A stretch of DNA of 46,404 nt from Deltaproteobacteria bacterium (GTDB lineage Bacteria > Desulfobacterota > Binatia > DP-6), in NCBI GenBank assembly GCA_005879795.1, contig VBKJ01000133.1, forward strand, positions 1 through 46,404. The letters are read 5' to 3'. The translations under genes and the position numbers were made by a program. The notes beneath the pieces were generated by a model. The model searched no databases, had not been told where the DNA came from, and worked only from the letters and a program-made list of their open reading frames with translations. Each line of letters begins with the position of its first letter. Position 1 is the stretch's first letter. Shown one piece after another: positions 25,372 through 32,282 of this stretch.

Positions 25372-25890
25372 GTGAAGCTCGCGGCGATGCATGGGCCGCC
25401 GGCTCTCTGCTTCGCGGTCCTGCTGACGCTCTCGCTGCCCGCCGGCGCGGCGTGCATGGGCCATGGCGGCGGCCACTCCGGTGGGGGCGGCTTCGCCGGC
25501 GGCGGGCACTTCGGTGGCGGCGCGCACTTCGGCGGTGGTGGGCACTTCGGCGGTGGTGGGCACTTCGGCGGTGGTGGGCACTTCGGCGGCGGCGGGCACT
25601 TCGGCGGCGGCGGGCACTTCGGCGGCGGCGGGCACTTCGGCGGTGGTCGCTTCGGAGGCCACTTCCCCGGAGGCTTCCATGGCTTTCGCTCCGGGTCCTT
25701 CTTCCACTCCAATCACGGCTTCCACCACGGACCCTTCTTCTTTGGCAACGGCTTCGTCGTCTTCGGCGTCCCGTGGGTCTTCCCACATTACTACTACCCG
25801 TACACGCCCTACCCGTATTACTCTCCCTACTGCGATCCCTACTCGCCTTACTACGACCCGAACTACTGCTACTGGCTGACCGGCTCCTAG
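25372..25890 (+). CDS. Small secreted Gly/His/Phe-repeat protein
   Basis: The 172-residue protein starts with a signal peptide (VKLAAMHGPPALCFAVLLTLSLPAGAA in sense, cleavage near residue 27). A GGGGHF tandem repeat occupies about residues 43-94. A His/Phe-rich segment follows, then a Tyr/Pro-rich tail with repeated YYPYTPYPYYSPYCDPYSPYY-like dipeptides and two Cys. No domain is recognisable. Such Gly/His proteins are low-complexity, possibly metal-binding or structural cell-surface proteins. The start is GTG at 25372 because it gives a Lys near the N-terminus of the signal; ATG at 25387 is the alternative. It lies 150 bp after the Cys-repeat protein and may be co-expressed with it. Confidence 0.7.
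   Translation: MKLAAMHGPPALCFAVLLTLSLPAGAACMGHGGGHSGGGGFAGGGHFGGGAHFGGGGHFGGGGHFGGGGHFGGGGHFGGGGHFGGGGHFGGGRFGGHFPGGFHGFRSGSFFHSNHGFHHGPFFFGNGFVVFGVPWVFPHYYYPYTPYPYYSPYCDPYSPYYDPNYCYWLTGS
25498..25653 (+). repeat. 18-bp coding tandem repeat (GGGGHF)
   Basis: Seven 18 bp units run from 25513 to 25638, flanked by 15 bp part-units. Units 2-4 are identical copies of GGCGGTGGTGGGCACTTC, and units 5-7 are identical copies of GGCGGCGGCGGGCACTTC. Homogenised blocks indicate recent slippage or unequal exchange, so copy number probably varies between strains. The reading frame is preserved by any unit change. Confidence 0.95.
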
Positions 25891-25914
25891 ACGTGCATCG
25901 GACGGCCCGGGTCC

Positions 25915-26295
25915 TCACCTCACCCGATGCCGGTCGACCAGCTCCAGCAACTCGTCCGGATCGGCGGGCTTCTGCAGCACGGCGGCGGCCCCCATGCGCG
26001 TCGCCCGGGCTGCGAGCGGATCGGCGGAGACCACGACCACCGGGATCGAGTCGAGCCTCTCGTCGCGCCGCTGCACCGCTCGGAAGTCCCAGCCGTTCAT
26101 CCGCGGCATCATCAGGTCGAGCAGGATCAGGCAGGGCAGATCCTCGGCGGCGCGGAGCAGGCGCAGGGCCTCCAGCCCGTCCGCCGCCTCCAGCACGCGG
26201 TAGCCCTCGCTCGCGAGCAGGGCGGCGAACGCGCCGCGCACACCCGCGTCGTCCTCGACGATGAGCACGGGAGCCGCGGAACGCTTGGACGTCAT
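25915..26295 (-). CDS. Single-domain response regulator (receiver only)
   Basis: This 126-residue CheY-like protein shows the acidic pair D15 and D16 (VEDDAG), phospho-acceptor D60 ([14 protein letters not shown]), S90 in the Thr/Ser position and K109 (LQKP). The length equals one receiver domain with no output domain. It would relay phosphate from a histidine kinase by protein-protein contact. ATG at 26295 has AAGG just upstream. Immediately upstream lies a twice-frameshifted PAS remnant, so the gene may once have been controlled by, or fused to, that sensor. The intact kinase at 21288 is a possible present partner, by inference only. Confidence 0.9.
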   Translation of the reverse strand: MTSKRSAAPVLIVEDDAGVRGAFAALLASEGYRVLEAADGLEALRLLRAAEDLPCLILLDLMMPRMNGWDFRAVQRRDERLDSIPVVVVSADPLAARATRMGAAAVLQKPADPDELLELVDRHRVR

Positions 26296-26304
26296 CCTTG
26301 CTCT

Positions 26305-26614
26305 GCCCTCAGCATTCGCCCGTGCGGCCTCGGAGGCCGCCGCCGGCAAGACCGCGGCGCGCCGCTCTCGAGGACGCGGCCCAGCGAGGCGCCCAGGTTG
26401 GGAACGCCCGTCGCATGCGGATCGTCGGGGTTGTCCGGGAAGACCTCGAAGAGCTTGCGGCCGAGGATCCTCGCGCTTGGTCATGGTCGCGTGCAGGTAG
26501 GCGTCGCTGGCCGCGACGATGGTCAGGTCCGCGGTCAGGACGAGGCCGCCGCGGCGCGGACCCGAACAGCGCGCGAAAGTCCGGAGCCGGAGCCCTATCT
26601 GATCCGTGTGGCAT
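26305..26614 (-). pseudogene. PAS sensor domain remnant with two frameshifts
   Basis: Reading the minus strand from ATG 26614, a PAS domain can be followed only by switching frame twice. PDFRALFGSAP comes first, then [26 protein letters not shown], readable in the next frame as LVLTADLTIVAASDAYLHAT and TMTKRED. After a second shift come [20 protein letters not shown] and [14 protein letters not shown]. This is the conserved N-terminal PAS of a large group of hybrid kinases ('[59 protein letters not shown]'). No kinase domain follows; the sequence runs into the receiver gene. It is a decayed gene or a site with two sequencing errors plus truncation. Confidence 0.75.
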
Positions 26615-26902
26615 GGTCGATCTCCTCGCCAGCCCACCCTCCGCACACACCTGGGCACGACCGGCACGGTCACGCGGACGCGACGCCCGATCCAACACGG
26701 TCCGGGACACGAGCCGGCGATCCCGTTTGGATCGGCAGTGTTCGGCATGATGCGCGATACGCACGGGGAACGTCAAGGTGGGAGACGTTGCCTCCCGATG
26801 TGGCACGCGCGGGGGACACACGCTGACGCCGAGCGTGACCCACGCGTTGCGCCGGCTCGGAGCTCTTGTCCCCGCAACTCCCACCCGCTGAAGGGTTGCT
26901 GG

Positions 26903-27688
26903 TCACGACGCGGTCAGCGGCTGCGCCCGCAGCGTCTGGCGCCGTACGAACTCGGGCGCGAGGCTCTTCACGAGGGGGGTGAGCCCCGTGAACCAGGGCA
27001 GGTAGATGCGGAACTTCCTGCTCTCGAGCGCCTCCAGGACGCCCGCCGCGACCCGCGCGGCGTCCATGCACACGAACCTGGGCGGCATGGGCTGGCCCTT
27101 GAACTGCTCGAGGGTGAGCGGCGTGATCACGTGGCCGGGGTACACGATCGACACGCGCAGGCCCTGCTCGCGCACCTCGAGCAGCAGGGCCTCGGAGAAG
27201 GCGTCGAGCGCGGCCTTCGAGGCGGCGTAGGCCGTCTGCCCGGGCGGCGGCGAGAAGGCCGAGGGTGAGGAGACGTTGACGATGTGGCCGCTCCGCCGGC
27301 CGAGCATCCCGGGGAGGACCGCGAGGGCGCAGGCGACGGCGCCCAGGTAGTTGGTGCGCATGATCGACTCGAACTCGACCGCCGACGTCCGCACCGCGGG
27401 CTTGTAGGCCCCGGTCCCCGCGTTGTTCACCAGGACGTCCACGCGGCCGTGCGCCCGCTCCAGGCGGCGCAGCGTCGCGGTGATGGCCTCGGCGTCGCTC
27501 ACGTCGGCCTGGGCGGTCTCGACCGTTCCGGAGAGGCCGCGGGCGCTCTCCTGCAGGCGCGCCAGGTTCTCGGCGCCGCGGGCGATGCCGATCACGGTGG
27601 CGCCGCGCCGCGCGAGCGCGATGGCGGTCTCCCGGCCGATGCCGGTCGAGGCACCCGTGACCACGGTAATCAGACCCCGGTAGTCCAT
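26903..27688 (-). CDS. Short-chain dehydrogenase/reductase (SDR)
   Basis: This 261-residue classical SDR has the cofactor motif TGASTGIG (11-18), NNAG (88-91) and a catalytic set of S141, Y154 and K158 (YAASK). The C-terminal extension (RKFRIYLPWFTGLTPLVKSLAPEFV) resembles DHRS7-like and acyl-chain-acting SDRs. It would reduce or oxidise a carbonyl or hydroxyl group with NAD(P)H; Thr/Arg residues after the first strand hint at NADP(H), with low certainty. ATG at 27688 has AGGAGGAGG upstream. It lies 55 bp after the YkgJ-like gene on the same strand. The substrate is unknown. Confidence 0.9.
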   Translation of the reverse strand: MDYRGLITVVTGASTGIGRETAIALARRGATVIGIARGAENLARLQESARGLSGTVETAQADVSDAEAITATLRRLERAHGRVDVLVNNAGTGAYKPAVRTSAVEFESIMRTNYLGAVACALAVLPGMLGRRSGHIVNVSSPSAFSPPPGQTAYAASKAALDAFSEALLLEVREQGLRVSIVYPGHVITPLTLEQFKGQPMPPRFVCMDAARVAAGVLEALESRKFRIYLPWFTGLTPLVKSLAPEFVRRQTLRAQPLTAS

Positions 27689-27743
27689 GACAGCGACCTC
27701 CTCCTGGACGAGGGCATCACGGCGCTGCCGGGCACCACGCGCG

Positions 27744-28127
27744 TCAGCCCGCGCGGCCCGGGAGATCGACCGCGTAGCCGCACTCCGGATCGGCGAGCGG
27801 CATCTCGCGCGGCGCCTGGCCGTACCAGGGGTAGCCGCGGCAGACGAGCGGTCGTTCCTCGTACACGGTGCAGCGGCCGTCCGCGCCGAGCCGATCGCAG
27901 GTGTAGAGCTGCGCGTCCGCGGGGAGCCGGCTCGTGTAGAACGGGTTCAGCGCCGTCGCCTCCGCACGCGTCAGCGGATGCCAGTGCTCGGCGGCGAAGA
28001 CGTGGTCGGAGGGAATGCCGAGCACGCGGGTCAGGGCGGCCATCTGCCGCACCTCCTCGGGCGACTGTTCGAGGACCAGGACCTTGCAACAGGCGCCGCA
28101 GCCGTTGCAGCTGCCCCGGAGCTCCAT
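27744..28127 (-). CDS. YkgJ-type cysteine-cluster protein
   Basis: The 127-residue protein carries the N-terminal C-x2-C-x2-CC motif (C7, C10, C13, C14) and further cysteines at 77, 86, 96 and 116. This is the pattern of the YkgJ/UPF0153 family, which binds a zinc or iron-sulfur cluster. RPLVCRGYP is the family's 'RPxxCRxxP' signature. The biochemical role is not established; members are often called Fe-S cluster oxidoreductases. ATG at 28127 puts the first Cys at residue 7 as usual. It precedes the SDR gene on the same strand. Confidence 0.85.
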   Translation of the reverse strand: MELRGSCNGCGACCKVLVLEQSPEEVRQMAALTRVLGIPSDHVFAAEHWHPLTRAEATALNPFYTSRLPADAQLYTCDRLGADGRCTVYEERPLVCRGYPWYGQAPREMPLADPECGYAVDLPGRAG

Positions 28128-28225
28128 CGCCGGGGACCGTAGCGCAGCGCCATCGCGGAGTTCAACGGGGCTGGCGTCACTGCACGCCGCCGGCAGTTCT
28201 CCTTCACCGCGAGGGGACGATCCAG

Positions 28226-29596
28226 CTAGAACAGCCGCTCGAACCGCTGTCTCAGGTCGTCGATCCCGTCCGCGATCCGCGCGAAGGTCCGCGTGAAGAA
28301 CGCCCCCAGGTCGTCGCCCTCGCTGTCGCCGATCACGCCGAAGGGCACCTCGCCCGCGGGACGGAAGCGGCTGTGAGCGAGCGGGTCGTGCGCCGCCACC
28401 CGCGCGACGTCCACGTGCGGGATCGACTCGCCGAAGCGGGCGTTGATCGCCTCGATGAACGTGTTGGCGATGAGGGCGTTGCCGGTCCGCGTCGGGTGGA
28501 TGCCGTCCAGGCTGAAGATGCCGCCCAGATAGCGCGTGGTGAGATCCGGTGTGCCGTCGGCGTTCAGGTCGACGCCGCTCGCGCCCAGCTGATCGAAGCC
28601 CGTGAACAGGTCGACCGGCGCGATCACGACGCCGCGGGTCCGCTCCGTGTCCGCGATGGCCGCCGCGATCTCGTCGTTGAAAGCGCTCACCCTGGCCCGC
28701 ACCTGCACACGCTCGGCCGCATCCAGCACCTTGGCGCACGGGGGAGTGGGCAGCCGGTCGGGGGAGAGATCGATCGAGAGGAGGTCGTCCGCGGCGACCG
28801 GCTCGGTCGTGCCGTCCGTCGCGCGACAGCTCGTCACGTCCCCGGCGGCGCGGCGCAGGGCCGCGATGGCCGTCGGATCGGGGAGGTTGGCGACCGCCAT
28901 GTCCGCCTGCGTGTCGGCCAGCGCGTCGAGCAAGGCGCGGAAGCGGCCCCCGAACTCGTCCGCCGTGAGCGTCACCGCGCCGGGGCTGGTGTCGGTCGCC
29001 ATGTCGAGCACGTCGTTGTTCCCGATCCAGACCAGGAGGAAGCTCGGACGCAGGTCGCGCGCGCGGCTCACCTGCGACACGGGCTCGGGCCGGAGCGGGA
29101 GGCCGAGGATCAGGAACTTGAGCACGTCACGCCCGTTCACGTCGCCCGTGACGAGCCCGCCGGCGATGTCTTCCGCGGCGATCTTCTGAAAGACGCTCCG
29201 GGTGTCCTCGCCCGGGACGGCGAGGTTGCGCGCGGTCTTGCCCGGGTGGGCGCGGAAGCCGAGGCCGTCGTGCGTGCGCCGCACCTCGCCTCGGTCGAGG
29301 CGGCCATTGCCGTTGGCGTCCACGATCCCGAGCGGCGGCGGCACGCCGGGCGCGCTCAAGAAGGGCAAGGGCAGCCGCACCTGCGCCCGCCGGGCGACGA
29401 AGGCCGGGGCGCTGTCCACCTGCCCCGGACGCCCAACGCCGACGAAGCCGCCCGAGCCGAAGCCCGCGAGCAGGCTGTCGCCGACAACCACCATGCGCCG
29501 CAGCCGGGAGACGCCGGCGTGCGCGTCCCCGGCCAGCAGTGCGTTCACGAGGAGCGCCGCGCAGAGAGACCGATGGCAGATCGCAGTGCTACGCAT
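28226..29596 (-). CDS. Secreted SGNH/GDSL-like hydrolase
   Basis: This 456-residue exported protein has a signal peptide ending near residue 27 (LCAALLVNALLAGDAHA). The SGNH blocks are readable: block I VVVGDSLLAGFGSGG with nucleophile S41, block III WIGNND near residue 192 and block V LDGIHPTRTGN near residue 365 carrying the Asp/His pair. An EF-hand-like DANGNGRLDRGE loop and a GVDLNADGTPDL loop suggest calcium binding. It should be a lipase or esterase acting outside the cytoplasm; the substrate is not readable. ATG at 29596 was chosen over GTG at 29623 because it directly begins the signal peptide. It stands alone on the minus strand, with about 200 bp upstream. Confidence 0.82.
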   Translation of the reverse strand: MRSTAICHRSLCAALLVNALLAGDAHAGVSRLRRMVVVGDSLLAGFGSGGFVGVGRPGQVDSAPAFVARRAQVRLPLPFLSAPGVPPPLGIVDANGNGRLDRGEVRRTHDGLGFRAHPGKTARNLAVPGEDTRSVFQKIAAEDIAGGLVTGDVNGRDVLKFLILGLPLRPEPVSQVSRARDLRPSFLLVWIGNNDVLDMATDTSPGAVTLTADEFGGRFRALLDALADTQADMAVANLPDPTAIAALRRAAGDVTSCRATDGTTEPVAADDLLSIDLSPDRLPTPPCAKVLDAAERVQVRARVSAFNDEIAAAIADTERTRGVVIAPVDLFTGFDQLGASGVDLNADGTPDLTTRYLGGIFSLDGIHPTRTGNALIANTFIEAINARFGESIPHVDVARVAAHDPLAHSRFRPAGEVPFGVIGDSEGDDLGAFFTRTFARIADGIDDLRQRFERLF

Positions 29597-29796
29597 GCGT
29601 CGCGAGATGGCCGGAGTCAACACCCGAACCCCGCCCGCAGCTACTCACCCGGGCGGGTGAGCCACCGCGACAACAACAGGGGAGCCCCGTCAGCTGATGC
29701 AGCGGCCGATCGTGCTGCGCGGCAATCCGGCGTTCATCGCCCGGCCGGCGGAGGAAGGTGCTCGCGCTGCTGGTCCGACAACCCGGTGTGGCGCTC

Positions 29797-30882
29797 TCAG
29801 GGGACCACGTCTGGCTCATGCGCGCCTGGAGGTCCGAGCCCCCGCCCCGTCACGAGCGGCAGGTCGAGCGCCGACAGGAGTCCCGGGTTCGCCCGGCACA
29901 CCGCGGGGATCGCATTCACGATCCGCGTCGCCGCGAGCAGCACCCCGCCCACGGCGCGGTCGCCCTTCTCGTCCTCGAACTCGAGCTCGCAGCGCATCGC
30001 GGGCGTGCCCTTGATCAGCACGCGATAGCTTCCCTTCCCCTGCGGCCACTCCGGCGCGAGCTCGTCGTCGAGCCGGGTCACGTGCTCGACCACGATCGCC
30101 GGCCGCCCGCCCACGATCCCCTGCACCTCGAAGCGGAGCGCGGCCATGGTGCCGGGCTCGACCGTGTGCGCACCGACCCGGATCGGGCGCACGGCCGGCC
30201 GCCGCTCGTAGACGGAGCGGATGTCCTCCAGCTCGACCGCCAGCCCCTCGGCGAGGAGCCGGACCGTCCCGCCCCACGCGAAGGTCAAGGAGCCCGGTGC
30301 GAGCAGGAGCGGCGTGTGATCGAGCGGCTTGCCGAACCCCATCGTCTCGAACAGCACCTGCGGCTGGTCGTAGGTCGCATAGTTGATGATCTCGAGGATG
30401 CGCACCTCCGTCCAGCGCTGACACAGCCCCGACAGCGCGAGCGGCAGCAGGTCGTTCGCGAACCCCGGGTCGATCCCCGAGGTGAAGAAGGATGTCCTGC
30501 CCCGTCGGCACGCGTCTTCCAGCTTGTCGCGCACCTCGGGGAAGAAGGAGCGGGGGTGCACGAGCGGGACGATCGAGCTGGAGACGACATCCTTCCCGGA
30601 CGCGAGGATGCGGCAGATGTCCTCGACCGCCTCGAACGGCCGGAGGTCCGCCGTCGCCGTGTAGCAAACGCAGTCCGCGTCGAGCGCGAGCAGCGCGTCG
30701 GCGTCGGTGGTCGCGCGCACACCCACCGGCGCGAGCCCGCACAGCTCGCCCGCGTCCCTCCCGGCCTTCGCCGCGCCCGACACCCACAGGCCGGCCAACT
30801 CCAGCTCCGGGTGCCCGATGATGCAGCGGAGCGCGAAGCGCCCGACGTTCCCCGTACTCCACTGGATCACGCGGTAGGGCAT
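29797..30882 (-). CDS. DapB-fold NAD(P)-dependent oxidoreductase (diaminopentanoate dehydrogenase-like)
   Basis: This 361-residue protein opens with the Rossmann motif of dihydrodipicolinate-reductase-like enzymes (VIQWSTGNVGR, glycines at about 11 and 14), then YTATADLRP and a SGIDPGFANDLLPL segment. The relatives I recall are 2,4-diaminopentanoate dehydrogenase and the 'dihydrodipicolinate reductase' paralogues abundant in mycobacteria and soil bacteria, many linked to lipid or steroid catabolism. True DapB is only about 270 residues and lacks the long C-terminal domain. ATG at 30882 lies one base after the stop of the upstream SDR gene, so the two are translationally coupled and probably act in one pathway. 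The reaction is unknown. Confidence 0.8.
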   Translation of the reverse strand: MPYRVIQWSTGNVGRFALRCIIGHPELELAGLWVSGAAKAGRDAGELCGLAPVGVRATTDADALLALDADCVCYTATADLRPFEAVEDICRILASGKDVVSSSIVPLVHPRSFFPEVRDKLEDACRRGRTSFFTSGIDPGFANDLLPLALSGLCQRWTEVRILEIINYATYDQPQVLFETMGFGKPLDHTPLLLAPGSLTFAWGGTVRLLAEGLAVELEDIRSVYERRPAVRPIRVGAHTVEPGTMAALRFEVQGIVGGRPAIVVEHVTRLDDELAPEWPQGKGSYRVLIKGTPAMRCELEFEDEKGDRAVGGVLLAATRIVNAIPAVCRANPGLLSALDLPLVTGRGLGPPGAHEPDVVP

Positions 30883-30883
30883 C

Positions 30884-31660
30884 TCAGTCGAACGGCCAGT
30901 TGGTCGACTCGGTGCCACCGTCCACCTCGACCACCTTGCCGGTCACCCAGCCGCCGGCGGGTGAGCATAGCCAGAGGGCGGCCAGGGCGACGTCCTCCAC
31001 CGACCCGATGCGGCGCATGGGCGTCATCGCCTCCATCTGCATTCGGATCTCGTCGGTGAGGAAGGGCCGCAGCGCCGACGTCTCCACCGCGCCCACCGCG
31101 AGCGCGTTCACGCGCACGCGCGGCGCGAACTCGGCGGCGAGCTGCCTGGTCATGAACGAGAGCGCCGCCTTCACCGTGCCGTAGGCAACGAAGCCCTTGC
31201 GCACGATGCGCCCGGCCGCGGACGAGATGTTCAGCACCGCACCGCCGTCGCGCGCGAGCATGTGGGGGAGGCACGCGCGGGTGAGCAGGAAGGCGGAGGT
31301 CAGGTTGAACCTGAGGCACCACTCCCACGACGGCAGATCCGTGTCGAGGAACGGCATGGGCGGGAAGCCGCCCGCGTTGTTGACCAGGAGGTCGATGCGG
31401 CCGAAGTCCGCCATCGTGCGCCCGACGACCTCCTCGAGCTGCGCCGGGTCGGTCACGTCGCAGCGGACCGGGAGCGCGCGCCGCCCAAAGCCGCGCACCC
31501 GTGCGGCCGTCGTCTCGATCTCCGTTTCCGTGCGCGCGGCGCACACCACGTCGGCGCCCACCTCGGCGAAGGCGAGCGCGATCGCCTGGCCGATACCACG
31601 GCCGGCGCCGGTCACGAGCGCGACCCTGTCCGTCAGCCGGAAGCGGTCGAGGAGCCCCAT
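30884..31660 (-). CDS. Short-chain dehydrogenase/reductase (FabG-like)
   Basis: This 258-residue classical SDR has TGAGRGIG (17-24), NNAG (94-97) and the catalytic residues S147, Y160 and K164 (YGTVK). Its C-terminus has the usual LCSPAGGWVTGKVVEVDGG motif. AART after strand 2 suggests NADP(H). ATG at 31660 was chosen; upstream in-frame sequence runs into the divergent promoter region. It is followed one base later by the DapB-fold oxidoreductase, forming a two-gene redox unit. FabG-like SDRs span acyl, steroid and sugar substrates, so no substrate is given. Confidence 0.9.
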   Translation of the reverse strand: MGLLDRFRLTDRVALVTGAGRGIGQAIALAFAEVGADVVCAARTETEIETTAARVRGFGRRALPVRCDVTDPAQLEEVVGRTMADFGRIDLLVNNAGGFPPMPFLDTDLPSWEWCLRFNLTSAFLLTRACLPHMLARDGGAVLNISSAAGRIVRKGFVAYGTVKAALSFMTRQLAAEFAPRVRVNALAVGAVETSALRPFLTDEIRMQMEAMTPMRRIGSVEDVALAALWLCSPAGGWVTGKVVEVDGGTESTNWPFD

Positions 31661-31746
31661 GCCGGGCCGGGATCGCTCCGAAGCCCTCCGGAAGTCAAGA
31701 ACGGTCGCTGGCAAACGCGGCGCGCGGGCGTTAGCATCGGGCCGCC

Positions 31747-32139
31747 ATGGCATCCCAAAAGCACATCGAGCACGCGGCCGCGACGCTCTCCTTCCAGGCC
31801 TTCTGGACCTGGCTCCAGGCCCACCCGAACTGCATCCTGCGCGCGGGCACGCCCGAGGTCGTGCTCTACGACGACGACGACCTCCACTGGCACTTCGCCG
31901 TCGAGGGGGACGACACCCGTGTCGTGCAGCTGATCCGCGGCAAGACCCTCGTGGGCGAGATCGTCGTGACGCCGGGTGACATCGCCTACGTGCAGGGCGT
32001 CGCGGGAGAGGCGGAGGACGAGTACATGTTCGAGCTCATCTCCGAGACCGAGACCGACCGCGTCGCCGGCTACCACGTCGTGCTCTCGCACGCGTACGAC
32101 GCCGAGTCCAGCCTCCCGCCCGGGCGCGCGGTGCACTAG
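31747..32139 (+). CDS. Conserved-looking small acidic protein, function unknown
   Basis: The 130-residue protein has no signal or membrane segment. It begins with an amphipathic helix (AAATLSFQAFWTWLQAH), then a run of acidic residues (YDDDDLHWHFAVEGDD) and alternating strands (VVQLIRGKTLVGEIVVTPGDIAYVQG), ending in YHVVLSHAYD. The composition and codon use are those of a real gene. I do not recognise the family. It is divergent from the SDR/DapB-fold pair with an 86 bp shared upstream region. Its stop codon lies inside a 16 bp palindrome that abuts a mobile-element-like hairpin. Confidence 0.7.
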   Translation: MASQKHIEHAAATLSFQAFWTWLQAHPNCILRAGTPEVVLYDDDDLHWHFAVEGDDTRVVQLIRGKTLVGEIVVTPGDIAYVQGVAGEAEDEYMFELISETETDRVAGYHVVLSHAYDAESSLPPGRAVH

Positions 32140-32147
32140 GAGGCCTC

Positions 32148-32212
32148 CTAGTGTGGTGTCCGCGAGGTGGCTTTACTGCGAGTGCCGAGCCACGTCGCGG
32201 ACAGCACACCAG
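32148..32212. mobile_element. MITE-like 65-bp hairpin element
   Basis: Two 25-base arms (32148-32172 and 32188-32212) are inverted repeats matching at 22 of 25 positions around a 15-base loop. The left end begins CTAGTGTGGTGTCC and the right end is its complement with changes (ends CACACCAG). A TA at the left edge fits IS630/Tc1-type elements, which target TA; at the right edge it is decayed to CA. No open reading frame fits inside, so it would be a non-autonomous element moved by a transposase elsewhere. A 28-base copy of the left end recurs at 36898. Confidence 0.6.
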
Positions 32213-32282
32213 GTGAGCGAGCCCGCCGCTGACGCCCGCCGGTCACGACCACCCCGCCTTCGCCGCCGCCGTCCTCGCGAAG

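Noticed and set aside
25498-25653. Possible CRISPR-like array
   Set aside because: The units are contiguous 18-mers in a coding frame with no spacers, so it is a protein tandem repeat.
25452-26264. Arg/Leu-rich frame overlapping the Gly/His repeat gene
   Set aside because: It is a frame shadow of the 18-bp repeat and has no signal peptide or ribosome site, unlike the GTG 25372 frame.
29644-29661. Hairpin CTCACCC-GGGC-GGGTGAG between the SGNH hydrolase and DapB-fold genes
   Set aside because: A 7 bp stem with no T-tract on either side is common in such GC-rich DNA; not enough for a terminator call.
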